From positions 646,413,465 through 646,477,464 of the forward strand of contig NC_090439.1 in the NCBI RefSeq assembly GCF_031143425.1: a stretch of DNA of 64,000 nt. The letters are read 5' to 3'. This document shows, piece after piece, positions 35,769 through 46,172 of the stretch. This stretch comes from Pleurodeles waltl. Lineage: Eukaryota; Chordata; Amphibia; Caudata; Salamandridae. Each line of letters opens with the position of its first letter. Position 1 is the first letter of the stretch. A program made the position numbers and the translations under genes. The notes below the pieces were generated by a model. The model made no database searches, was not told where the DNA came from, and saw only the letters and a program-made list of their open reading frames with translations.

Positions 35769-36349
35769 CTGCTTGCAGTCAAGTTAAGTACCCTTTTAAC
35801 CTTGTCTCTGTAAAAAATGTAATTGTCTGATAGTTATTTCGTAGTTTCAATAATATTTCTTAATGTTTACTCATTGGTGCTTGCGCTGCATTAACGCTCT
35901 GTTTTTCATAGTTTATTTCCCCTGTTGTCAGCCGGCAGGTTGCCGCATTTTATTCAGCGCTCCGCGCGCTCAGTTCAATGAACATTTCCTTTCTGCGCGT
36001 GTCAGCCGCGCGCTCTGTTTTCATTGCCGGGTTCCCTCAGGCGTTTGCATCGCCACGCTTGAGGAATTCCGGCACCTCACATTCCTTTATCAGACTTTTG
36101 GCGTTCTCCTGCGCTCGTTGGCTCCAGCGCTCGTTTCTACATTTATTAGGACAGCTTTGCCCTGTAATTTCTGTGTTGCCCCTTACCTGCTTTGGGATAT
36201 TGAGGCTCCGGTCTTTCCTGCTCCTTTCTTCCATCTCGACTGGCAGGTTTGGCAACGCCCACAGGCAGAGCTTTGGTAGCTTGTTCCTTCCTGTGTTTTC
36301 TTCCTGGTTTTTGTTAACCCCTCACTCCCCAGCCCTTTTTATCACCATA

Positions 36350-37680
36350 ATGGATTCAGAAAACTCTCCTTCACATGATGTTGAGGACATCAGGCAGGAA
36401 TTGTCTGCTTTTATAAAATCCTCTGTCCAACAGGCAGTATCATCCTCTATGCAAAAAATTTCTAAGAACCTAGAACTTTCTTTTTCTGACATGATATCTA
36501 GGTCCATGTCGGCCAGACTGCGGGGGAATGCAGTCAGTGCCTTTCTCCCAATAAAAATCCCCAAAAAATCAAAAAAGTTGGCACAAAAGAAAAGTGAGAC
36601 CTTCTCACATGTGGCAGAGGATGTGGTTCCTCAAAAGGCTCCCACCAAGGAGTATAAACATTTGGACATTGGGAAACCAAGTTTAAAAACACAACTCCAA
36701 GCAAAATAATGTTATTGCTCCATTGATAATATCGTCCATCCCCGACACGGATGACGATCTTCCTGACTTGGTCTCCATCCCCATTAGAGGATCATTGGAG
36801 TCGATGTTTCTCTTTCTCCCCCTCCCCCCAAGAAATCCAAACCATCCTCCCTTCAAACTTCCAATATTTTAGACCCCGAAGGTTTCCCGATGTTTGACCC
36901 TTCCAATATACTTCACCCCAACTCTACTTAGTGGGTTCCTGCTGACCATGTCGCACAGTATGTCTCGGCTAAAATGAATTGTCCCTTAGATAAACAAACT
37001 AGAGCGAAATTAAAATCAGAGTGTCCTCGCCCCTCTCTCGTAATCTCTCAGTTACTCCCTCTATTGACCAACCCCTCTTGACTTTCTTCACGAAATTAGG
37101 CAAGGATCCACGCAAAGGAGTGGATAAGACGTGGGCTTCTTGTCAGGACAAGCTTCTTGATATTATGGGTCCTCTAACTCGTATTTTTGACACTGCGGAG
37201 GCAGCTAGAATTGACGGCTCTTTCATAGACCCTGAAGAGCTTACCCTTTGGGTTCAACGTACTTTATGCCTTCTAGGCAATGCAAATTCTGCTCTTACGC
37301 ACGAGAGATGCAAGGGTCTACTCCTGAAACTCGACCCTAAACTAATCAACCTGGCGTCTGTCCAACCTAATGCTCACACCGACGGTGCTCTATTTGGAGA
37401 GTCTTTTATCAAAGACTTAAGTAAATACGTAGCAACTTTCACATCGCTGGATAAAGCACAACAATCGCTAAAAAAGATGTTTGCCCAGCGGGTTTTTGCA
37501 AGGGTTGGCAGAGGAAGGAACCGCTTTGCCGGCCATCCATACTACTACCAAGGTTCCAGGGGATACCACAACGCGTCCTACCAAGAGTATAGGCCGCAAT
37601 TTTATCCCCAGAGAGCAAGAGGTTTCCGCTCCAGACGCTTCAGGAACTCGAGATCCTCTTCCCAGCCAAGTAAGTATACC
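36350..37680 (+). pseudogene. DIRS gag, broken
   Basis: An ATG at 36,350 opens 119 codons (MDSENSPSHDVEDIRQELSA...), closed by TAA at 36,707. Gag continues in other frames (DPEGFPMFDPSNI near 36,876; CPLDKQTRAKLKSECPRPS near 36,982), then in a long frame from about 37,021 to 37,680. The latter contains LLDIMGPLTRIFDTAEAAR and LCLLGNANSALTHERCKGLL, typical of DIRS Gag, and ends in an Arg/Gly/Tyr-rich tail that may bind RNA. At least two frame disruptions. The leader from about 35,780 includes an open frame upstream of the ATG that looks non-coding. Confidence 0.8.
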
Positions 37681-38527
37681 TTCTTCTATACCTGTAGGAG
37701 GGCGTCTCTGTTTTTTCCTACCAAAATGGTCGGAGATCACGGCAGATCCCTGGGTTCTTTACACTGTTCAAGGTTATTCCATAGAACTTTACGCAACCCC
37801 TGTTCAGACTCAGTTACCCTCCCTCCCACGTTTTTCCTCAGACATGGCATCTCTCATTACCTCAGAAGAACAATCCCTATTGCAAAAACAAGCCATTGCT
37901 CCTACCCTTCCCGATCCAACAGGTTTTACCAGTTCAATTTTCCTGGTTCTAAAGAAAAACAAAAAAATGCGGCCTGTGATAAACCTCAAGGGTTTCAACC
38001 ATTTTGTAGTCTATCACCATTTCAAGATGGAAACCATCCTCCATCTCAGAGATACTCTTCTTCAACAGGATTGGATGGTACGATTGGATCTTCAAGATGC
38101 GTATCTAGTAGTTCCAAATCCACCCTCATTTCAGAAGTTTCTCAAATTTCAATGGTCAGACCAATATTCTCATTTTACCTCTCTACCCTTCGGTCTCTCT
38201 TCCGGCTCGTGGTGTTTCACCAAACTCATGAAACCAGTGGTAGCTTTTCTCAGATCTCAAGGTGTCAGACTGATCATCTACCTCGACGATATCCTAATAA
38301 TGAACCAGTCTCCACAATCCCTATTGTCTCATCTATCCCTCATGTGCTCACTCCTTTCAGATTTAGGTTTTATCATAAACAGAGAAAAATCTATCCTAAC
38401 CCCTTCACAAATTATAGAATTCTTAGGTTTCCAAATAAACTCAATTTCTGCCACTCTTCTGCTTCCCTCTGCAAAGATCAAGACCATAAAGTCGGAAATT
38501 ATTCAAGTCCTACGCAGTTCTCTCTGA
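37481..38527 (+). CDS. DIRS reverse transcriptase
   Basis: The frame is open from about 37,481, overlapping the end of gag in another frame, as usual in DIRS. The first clear RT residues are near 37,690. It reads GFTSSIFLVLKKNKKMRPVI near 37,921, RLDLQDAYLVVP near 38,085 (first catalytic Asp in the LDLQDAY box), LPFGLSSG (38,190) and IIYLDDILIM, with the catalytic YLDD at 38,279-38,290. LGFIINREKSIL and IEFLGFQI follow. All catalytic residues are present. The frame ends at TGA 38,525-38,527; the homologous continuation (ISLRTLAQIVGLLSS) is in the +1 frame, showing a frameshift near 38,519. No ATG is obvious at the start; translation may depend on gag. Confidence 0.9.
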   Translation: MPSGFLQGLAEEGTALPAIHTTTKVPGDTTTRPTKSIGRNFIPREQEVSAPDASGTRDPLPSQVSIPSSIPVGGRLCFFLPKWSEITADPWVLYTVQGYSIELYATPVQTQLPSLPRFSSDMASLITSEEQSLLQKQAIAPTLPDPTGFTSSIFLVLKKNKKMRPVINLKGFNHFVVYHHFKMETILHLRDTLLQQDWMVRLDLQDAYLVVPNPPSFQKFLKFQWSDQYSHFTSLPFGLSSGSWCFTKLMKPVVAFLRSQGVRLIIYLDDILIMNQSPQSLLSHLSLMCSLLSDLGFIINREKSILTPSQIIEFLGFQINSISATLLLPSAKIKTIKSEIIQVLRSSL

Positions 38528-39693
38528 TCTCTCTCAGAACTTTAGCGCAAATTGTGGGTCTCCTCTCCTCCTCAATCCAAGCCATTTTTCCAGGCCCTCT
38601 TCACTACAGAGCCCTTCAAAGGTTAAAAATTTGTCACTTAAGGAAAGGACTCTCATACGCAAATATCATTCCATTAGACGTCGATTCTCGCACGGAACTT
38701 CAGTGGTGGATAGACCATTTAGAGGCCTGGAACGGAAGGACTATCTAAGCATCAGCCCCAGATCTAGTATTAGAATCAGATGCAAGCCGAACCGGCCGGG
38801 GGGCCCGTTGTGGACCAATCTCGACTGGAGGCACATGGTCGTCAGAGGAGTCCAAAATGCATATCAATTGTTTAGAGATGCTTGCCGGTTCCTTTGCGAT
38901 CAGAAGCCTTGCAAAAAACAGAGTTCGCTGTGCCATTCTCCTCAGAGTGGACAACATCTCTGCTGTCCGTTATATAAATCACCTCGGGGCACAAGATCCA
39001 AGCCTCTGGCGGTACTAGCCAAGGGGTTCTGGTAATTTTGCCTTTCAAACCACATTTCGGTTCATGCAGAGTACCTTCCGGGCTCTCAAAATTCGGTGGC
39101 AGATTGGCATTCTCGTCATCTTCGAGATTCAAGCGACTGGAGACTCCACACTTCAATTTTCCAGATCATTTGGAACAAATGGGGTCCTCTACAAATCGAT
39201 CTTTTTGCATCTCGCCTCAATTCTCAGCTTCCCCAATTTTACAGCTGGTGTCCAGATCCATTGGCCTTGGCATCAGATGCCTTTTTTACAGGACTGGTCC
39301 CTTTCCCTAAATTACGCCTTTCCCCCTTTCCTCATGATCAGAAGGGTGCTGGCCCATATCAGGCGTCAACAAGCCTCTTTAATTCTGATAACTCCCTTTT
39401 GGCAATCACAAACTTGGATCCCGGCTCTTCTGGAACTTTCAATAGATTTCCCGGTTTTGATTCCTTCCTTCCCGGATCTGCTTCTCGACCCTCTAGGCCG
39501 ATCTCATCCTGGACAATTTATTAACTCTCTCGGCATGGAAACTCTCAATCTTTCCTGTGCATTTCGACAGAAGCTTCCCAATACATCTCACGGTCCTTGG
39601 TCCCAGGCACAAAAAAGGCTTACACGTCAGCCTGGTCTATTTGGCACAGCTGGTGTCTGGGAAAACACATTGATTCCTTTTCAGCGGATTTGA
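38519..39693 (+). pseudogene. DIRS RNase H and C-terminal methyltransferase-like domain, frameshifted
   Basis: Continuation of pol. After an in-frame TAA at 38,746 it reads DLVLESDASRTGRG (RNase H first Asp), INCLEML (catalytic Glu) and LLRVDNISAVRYIN (Asp). After a frame change near 38,985 and a TAA at 39,033 it reads NSVADWHSRHLRDSSDW and LQIDLFASRLNSQLP. Following a slip in a T-run at about 39,281-39,286 it continues LQDWSLSLNYAFPPFLMI and LILITPFWQSQTWIPALLEL, the conserved C-terminal block of DIRS pol that precedes the recombinase. Two stops and at least three frame changes make it inactive. Confidence 0.85.
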
Positions 39694-40478
39694 TTTATAT
39701 TATCAACTTCTTAGCGGCTGAAGCCAGCAAAGGCAAAGCCTTCCGTACGATCAACCTATATCGATCAGCTATATCTGCCAAGCATGCCCTAGTCAATGGA
39801 AAACCCGTGAGAGAACATCCTCTGATTTGCCGCTTACTAAAGGGAGTAAAGTTTTCCAATCCTCCTTTGCCTAAATACAGTCAATTATGGGATGTTAACA
39901 TTGTTTTAAAATTTATTCTGTCATGGCCTGATAATCTCATGCTTTCGTTAAAAATGTTATCTGCAAAGTTGACTGTGTTATTGTGCCTTGTTTCTATAAA
40001 ACGTCTCTCAGATGTTAAAGCTCTGGATATTTCTAATCGACAATTTACACCTACAGGGGTTTTGTTTACTGTGGTTCGTCGAACCAAAACCAATTTATCC
40101 TCAGTCTTTTATCCATATTTTCCTGACCATCCGAAACTATGTGTTGGACAATATTTAAAGGCGTATGAATTAAACACTGCAGATTTAAGATCTTCTTCTC
40201 ATTCCCAATTATTAATCTCATTTAGGAAACCCCACTCTCCTGTTTCGGCTGCTACCCTAGCTAGATGGGTTAAATGGTTGATGTCTCTGGCGGGCATAGA
40301 TACTTCTATGTTCGGAGCTCATTCCTCCAGAGGGGCAATGGCTTCTAAAGTGTTCTGGGCAGGCTCCCGTCTAGAAGATATTCTTAAATCTGCAGACTGG
40401 TCTAATGATAATGTATTTAAAGTTTTCTACTGCAAACCTATCAATAACGGGTCTCTAAATGTAATTAATATGCTTTAA
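39597..40478 (+). CDS. DIRS tyrosine recombinase
   Basis: An uninterrupted 293-codon frame overlaps the end of pol. The N-terminal SAM-like core-binding part includes TKKAYTSAWSIWHSWC. The catalytic domain shows Arg136 (SIKRLSDV), His242 and Arg245 (GAHSSRGAM), Trp268 at the His/Trp position (SADWSNDNVF), and the nucleophile Tyr278 (KVFYCKP). It would integrate the circular cDNA of the element by recombination between its junction and a chromosomal site, with no integrase and no target duplication. Length and motif set match the DIRS recombinase family. The start ATG is taken because it lies just after the pol overlap; an upstream in-frame start is possible. It is open even though pol is not, so it may have decayed less or the copy may be fairly young. 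Confidence 0.92.
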   Translation: MVPGTKKAYTSAWSIWHSWCLGKHIDSFSADLIYIINFLAAEASKGKAFRTINLYRSAISAKHALVNGKPVREHPLICRLLKGVKFSNPPLPKYSQLWDVNIVLKFILSWPDNLMLSLKMLSAKLTVLLCLVSIKRLSDVKALDISNRQFTPTGVLFTVVRRTKTNLSSVFYPYFPDHPKLCVGQYLKAYELNTADLRSSSHSQLLISFRKPHSPVSAATLARWVKWLMSLAGIDTSMFGAHSSRGAMASKVFWAGSRLEDILKSADWSNDNVFKVFYCKPINNGSLNVINML

Positions 40479-40482
40479 ACTC

Positions 40483-40580
40483 GCATAATAGGAGCCTCCG
40501 GTCTTGTCATAAAATGTAGATTTTCCTAGTCCCATGACAGAAAGTCTTAATTTTATTAAAGACACAGAGGCGAGTATTAT
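40483..40580 (+). repeat. DIRS internal complementary region
   Basis: 40,483-40,515 is the exact reverse complement of the left terminus 35,563-35,595. 40,516-40,580 is the reverse complement of the right terminus 41,043-41,107 with about four mismatches. Read together, this internal segment templates the right-end/left-end junction of the circular intermediate. It starts 5 bp after the recombinase stop codon. Confidence 0.95.
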
Positions 40581-40867
40581 CCCTCCACTTTTATTAACTT
40601 TGTTCTTTATTTTTTCCCTTCCCCTTTTTTTCAGCACCGCTGGCCATCACTCAACCTTTCACTTAAGGCTCTGACTTCAGCTTGGTTTTCTACTCTTCAA
40701 ACTTCCATGACACCGTTCAAAGCTGGTCTTTCCGCTGGAGCTACTTACCGGAATCCGTTTTGGCTTCCTTGGATTTTGAACTTTTGTTCCGATGTTTTCT
40801 CTTTCATTATGGCAATTCTCATTTTGTTTTCCATTGTTCCATTGTTTAATTTTAACTGACTCTCTCG

Positions 40868-41107
40868 CAAGAAAAGAGGGCTGTTCGCAGTCAAGTGATT
40901 TCACAATACCCTGGTTTACATGTGATTGGTGTACTCTGTTCTGACTACGTTTTTATTCCCATTGGCTGTTGTTCCTTTGCCTTCTGGGAATTGTAGTATA
41001 TTTCTTGACTGCTGCTATTTATTAAAGTAAGAAAAGAAACGCATAATACTCGCATCCGTGTCTTTAATAAAATTAAGACTTTCCGTCATGGGACTAGGAA
41101 AACCTAC
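40868..41107 (+). repeat. DIRS right terminal repeat
   Basis: 40,868-41,047 is the inverted copy of 35,589-35,768. The distal 41,048-41,107 is unique to this end, and its complement is in the internal region. The element ends ...GAAAACCTAC at 41,107, followed by ATTTT, the pentamer with which the left end begins. Confidence 0.93.
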
Positions 41108-41112
41108 ATTTT

Positions 41113-43225
41113 GCCTTGCAACTTGCCCTTTAAGGTAATTCTCCTGGGAGTGTGCGACTGGAGATTTGATGTTCATTTTGCACAGTGTTTTAAAGAGCAC
41201 CTAGATTCTAGCGATGAAAAGGATGCCAGCATTAGCCATTGATGAGGTGTGTGTCGTGCAGAGTTGTAATTGGGGGTGCCACTGCTTCTTTTGCTGGAGT
41301 CGGATGACATTTTCAGTTGATGAGTTCCTGCTTATATATCAAAAAATGGTCGATTTGGCTTTCACCATGCAGCAGTAAACAGGCAAAAGGTTAATTAAAA
41401 AAAAGGAAAAGATCATCTTATAAAAACAACACGGTAAGTTGTAAGTCTGTGATAATGGTGGAAGTAACGTTTTTTTAACCACCGAGCGGATTAGGAAGGC
41501 TTTATGCTAAGGAAGAGAACGGATCCTTGTTGGTGGTGGACACACTTGACTTGCAAATAACGTAACACAAAAAGTTAGGAAGACAAGCACTGAGGGGAGT
41601 AAATACTGTGAATGTTCAGGTTGTTTCTTATCTTGTCATTTAGAGATGGGTATGAGTTCTTATTTTTTGTAAAAGTTTAAGAATATAACATATCTGTCTT
41701 GAAATGGGAAGCATATCTTGTCCCTAGGTGCGATTGGGTATAAACAGTCCCTATGCCTACTGGGTGCAAACTTGCAAAGTAGGTTGACATTGCTCATGAA
41801 GACATTAAACAATCATGCACAATTTCCATGCCCGGTGCTCAGGACATATTGTTTGGTTCAAGGACAACATGTTTTCAGGTTTATTTTGTCACTGGGACAA
41901 GTAGGCCCAACCCCCTGCAGCACAAACCCTTTGGCTGCCAGTTTATAGTAAAGATAACTGCAGTTGAGGATTTGTGTCTATATGTTGGTACTGTTCAAAC
42001 TTGTATGTATGGTCAATTAATGCTAAGCCTTTATTACTGGAGGGAGCACTCTAAATAAACGTTTTAAGGTCACCCTGCACTACTGACAGTGGTTCCAGAA
42101 GAAAAAGAAATGTGTACGTATGAAAAGGTTAACAATATGAGGCTGCGGATAATGCTCCCAGAATGCTCGGATTAGATGCTAATGTTTGCAGAAGTTTGTA
42201 AGCAAGACTGATGATTCTTTGCTTTCACAATAAAATTTTCAGAAAAAATGCAAATAGGAAAAGAAAAGTTTTGCTAAACGACTGTGAAATTTTGGGTACT
42301 ATTGCTTTGAAGCATCATTTAGTAAAATGTGCAGATGCATGCTAATATTTCCAAAAAATATTCATAATGGTAAAACAGTGTAATAATTTTCAGCAAGATT
42401 ATGGGCAACATGAAAATAAACAAGCACTGGGAAAGCCAACCTATCCAACATTGCTTTGGTTTTGTCACTGCATGCCTTATTTTCACATGGATTTTTGTAA
42501 CACTTTATTGTTGTGGGAGCTGGCAGGCCCTCACTATTGTAATAAACATTGGCAAAAAAGTAAACAAATGTTTTTGGTCTCAAAACGCACACACAGTCAC
42601 AGTAGTTCCTGCCACTGAACAAAACTACTTTGTGGGCCAATATTCTCCTTGTAGAAGAGCAGAATACGTTCACTCATAGGAAAGCCAGTCGATAGATGGA
42701 TAGAGAGAGATAAATCGAATTTTAATTAAAACAAAATGCCTTGGTTAATGCCAGACCTAATTGGGGGCCCAATTCTTCAAGAAAGTCACAAAAGTGCACG
42801 TGTGGTATATGTCTTTGCATTAGTGGCATTCATTAATTCAAAAGAATTTACAGAAGTGGAGCAGGAAATTGTACTCCTAGAAAATATTTAGGAGCTGTAT
42901 TTTAGCATGAGCAAATCAGCATATGTAGATTTGCTCATGCAAAACTCTGTCGAACATTTACAAGTTCACTTTCTCTCCAACCACTTTGTTCTCAACCCTG
43001 GAACAACTTCTTCTTCTGCTTCTGCCCTTGTCTGGAGTAAATTTCCAACCTTTTCCAGTACGGGAAAAGATATGGGAACAGTTTGTGAAAATCCATAAAA
43101 CATACAAGCTAGTAGGTTTGCAAAGACTCAAAGGCATTCCAGCCCTGGAACTATTGCTTATTGCTTCCTCAAGCCCCAGCATGTAGATCTGCAGAAAGGT
43201 GGCAAAAATAAAAAAATTGCCATCG
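41113..43225. other. No gene recognised
   Basis: Low-information sequence between the DIRS element and a short MITE. Open frames at 42,362-42,679 overlap on both strands and show no motif. A GATA/GAGA-like short repeat occurs near 42,693-42,712. Confidence 0.4.
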
Positions 43226-43439
43226 CAGGGCTTGGAATTGCTAGTAGTTAAGTCCTAATATAGTATTAACCCTAGCATAATTAGAGAGGCTGTTATCAGA
43301 GCACTTACATAATGAGATTGCTGCCATACTTTTTCACCACAGTCCATGGCACCAAAGGAATTTTCTCACAGGACAAGTAGCTTTAAGAAGCAACCTGTCC
43401 CATGGACAAGTAGCTATTTAATTAAATTCCACACCCCTG
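43226..43439 (+). mobile_element. Short hAT-like MITE candidate
   Basis: The ends resemble each other in inverted orientation: CAGGGCTTGGAATTG at 43,226 and AATTCCACACCCCTG at 43,425-43,439. The interior contains two GGACAAGTAGCT blocks around 43,370-43,415. Ends beginning CAGGG fit hAT-type MITEs, but flanking octamers do not match, so the call is tentative. Confidence 0.4.
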
Positions 43440-43869
43440 AAACCTAAACACTATGAATATAAAACTGCCTGAAAACATTTAAATATTAGAAGGCACACAA
43501 ATACGCTAGTCAATCCATTTGGTAGGCCCTGGAGCTGCCATGCAGGTAGGATGGCAACAGTGATACTTGTTTGCTACCTGTCACACTGGTGGGGTAAGAT
43601 GGTGTTGGGATGGTCTAGCTGGGCCTTGGGTCGATGGAAGGTGCCAAGACACTTTGTTGGCAGGTAGGGAAGGAGGAGAAGAATGGCTGTGCAAGGGGAC
43701 TCCCTGAGACATGCTATTTGGAGGTGTGCTGCTGAAGCAACATTTAACAAGTTGGGTAGTGTATCTGATACAGTGGATTTAGTTTAGGGGGGGTGGAGAT
43801 AGTAGCAAAGACAGGCCTAAAGCAAGGTGCGGGCCAGACAGCAATGCCAGTGTTGGTCCTGAGAGCCTT

Positions 43870-46172
43870 AGGGTGGTCTTCCTTCCAACTTTGTCTGCCT
43901 CCTCCACTTTTCCTACCTCGTTTTTTGCTGCTGGTATTAGGACTATGTGCACTTTACCACTGCTAACCAGTGCTAAAGTGCTTGTGCTCTCTCTCTCTCC
44001 CTTAAAACATGGTAATATTGGATCATCCCCAATTGGCATATTTAATTTACTTAGAAGTCTCTAGTAAAATGGTACTACATTGCCCCAGGGCTGTAATTAA
44101 ATGCTACTAGCGGGTCTGCAGCAGTCATTGTGCCACCCACTTAAGTAGTCCTCTAGCCCCAGCTTAGGTCGGCCATCCCAGAGCCTGTATGTGCAGTTTC
44201 ACACTGCCATTGTGACCTGGCAAAATGGCCCTTTTGCCAGGCCCAAACCTTTTTTTTACACATACGTTACCCCTAGGGTAGGCCCTGGGAAGCCCAGAGG
44301 GTAGGATGCAATGTATTTACAGAACAAGGCATGTACTTTACGTTTTACATGTCGTGGTAGTGAAAAACTGCCAAAATTGTTTTTCACTACTGCAAGCCTA
44401 TCTCTCCCATAGGGGAACATTGGAATTAATTTATGACATTTTATAAGTGTAATTCATAGTTTGGAAGAGAAACTTTTCAAGTATGTGGTATCTGCAAATA
44501 CAATTTAAAATCACAAGTTATTGTGAATCAGATTATAAACTGCAATGCTGAAAGTGAAAAACTTTTAGAAAGTTGGCATCCTCTTACTTTAGCCATTTGG
44601 TGCCTGCTGCCCGTCTGACTGAATGTTTGGGGTGTGTAACAGCTGGGCTTTGTATTTACCCCCTAACCAGCCACACACAATTGGAGCTTAGATGGGACTT
44701 GATGGGCCACCTTGGCAGGATGGGAGGGAGGAGCTGGACCCAGCCTCACACTTGAATTGGCTGTGTCCTGTCCCCACACAAAGGGCTGCATACCCCCTGT
44801 AGTGATTCTGGAACCAAGGCAGCGAGGGTAGGACCTGTGTTTGAAGTCTCCCCTACTTCAAAGGCCCAATTGGGCATATGTGCTAGACCTCGAACACCAC
44901 CACTTCAGTTCACTTCTAGACCTGGGGATACTCTGCCAGGAAGGAGGACTGCTGTGCTGCTGAAGGACTGCCACTTTGCTGGACTCCTGCTTTGCTGCGC
45001 TACCCTGCTCTTCCCACGCTACCATGCTGTTCCCCTGCCTGGATGAGAAGGATTGGACCTGCATCATTTGAACCCAGAGTGACTCCAAGGGCTAGCTGGA
45101 TGGCCTCTTGATCTGAAGTCTCGGGGAAATAAAAAACTTCCAGCCACCCTACTTCTGCACCTGGACTCTGCCATCTGTGAGTCTACCATGCAAAGTGGTG
45201 CTACCTCAGTCTTGGACCCCTGGAAGTGGGCCAAAGGTGTTTTCTCAGCATAGCTAAAACATCCTTTGCTGAGTGACACATCTTCAAGCAGAACTGATGC
45301 AGCTCCTCGGCCAAGCAGCACATCCTATAGCAGAACCAACACATTGTTGCTGTTGTGTAGATTGGACCCGTTGAAAAAGACTCACATCACAGCCACATCC
45401 TGCATCTTGGGTTCGATGCATTACCTTCAGAACCACAAATGCCCAACTCTTTTCCCGCCACAACCTCTTCACATCTCCCATAAAGGGCAGCCTTGGCGAC
45501 AATGCCCAAACTCTACATCACAGCTTCATTGCTCATCGGAACCGATGCATTGCCCCAACTGCGCAATGCATCCTCGACATCGACTTTCGCATTGCATGCC
45601 CCGTCGTCAGTATCCTCAACATTAATGCAACAGGACCTCGCCCTGTCACGCCTCGGAACAGACGCATTGCCTGGGATGCATGACGCATCTTCAGTGCGGA
45701 TTCACTCAATGCACCGTAACAGGATTTAAGGTATTTTGGTCCAATGGCCCTAACTGGGAGACTGTAGACAGCCTGTGCTCCATTGCGATTGGCCTGAACT
45801 TTTGCCTTGGCCCCGGTGGGGCGTGGCCAATTACCTCCAAAAACAATATGCAATTCTTAGTGCTATTTTTACTTAAACTTTTAAATTCAATCTCTCCAGT
45901 TCTGCTTTTGTCATTTTGGTCTGGTTTTAGCTATTAAATTCAGATCTAAGTTTCTAATCTGGCGTGGAATGTTTTTGTTTCACGTTTTCACTGCTTTACT
46001 GTTTGAAGTGTTGCAAAAGTACTTTACATATTGCCTCTAAATTAAGCCTGACTGCTGTTTGCCAAGATACCAGGTCAATTTGGGGTTTACTTGTGCCTTA
46101 ACCCAACAAAGATTGTGGTTGCTCCTTTATCAGGGCTTAAAACCCAGTCAACCAACAACCTAATTTCTAACA
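43870..46172 (+). repeat. Newt-type long LTR-like dispersed repeat
   Basis: A continuous 2.3-kb block. Its landmarks (TGGCATATTTAATTTACTTA near 44,034; GTGAAAAACTGCCAAAATTG near 44,359; TTGAAGTCTCCCCTACTTCAAAGG near 44,842; a GCATTGC/GATGCAT-rich segment at 45,530-45,720; ACTTTACATATTGCCTCTAAATTAAGCC near 46,020; TAATTTCTAACA at the end) match my memory of a very abundant newt repeat. The 3' landmark recurs at 47,108-47,150, showing in-window that it is a repeat. LTR nature is inferred; paired LTRs and a target duplication were not demonstrated. No protein is encoded. Confidence 0.55.

Larger units (their letters stand above)
35563..41107 (+). mobile_element. DIRS-type tyrosine-recombinase retroelement, structurally complete
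   Basis: 5.5-kb element with every structural hallmark of DIRS: split inverted terminal repeats (35,563-35,768 and 40,868-41,107), an internal complementary region (40,483-40,580) that joins the complements of both ends, gag, then RT/RNase H/methyltransferase-like pol, and a C-terminal tyrosine recombinase. DIRS elements are reverse transcribed into a circular DNA and integrated by the recombinase without a target duplication. Consistently, ATTTT is found at the left end (35,563) and immediately after the right end (41,108), with no other duplication. Pol is frameshifted, but the recombinase is open. Confidence 0.95.

Noticed and set aside
37680..38518. Continuation of the long +1 frame (from 37,021) through the RT region, giving a 575-codon ORF.
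   Set aside because: From about 37,680 to 38,518 the real coding frame is the overlapping RT frame. The long frame is meaningful only before and after that interval.
45265..45625. A 119-codon open frame rich in Ser, His and Pro.
   Set aside because: It falls in the non-coding, motif-repetitive part of the LTR-like dispersed repeat and has no recognisable domain.
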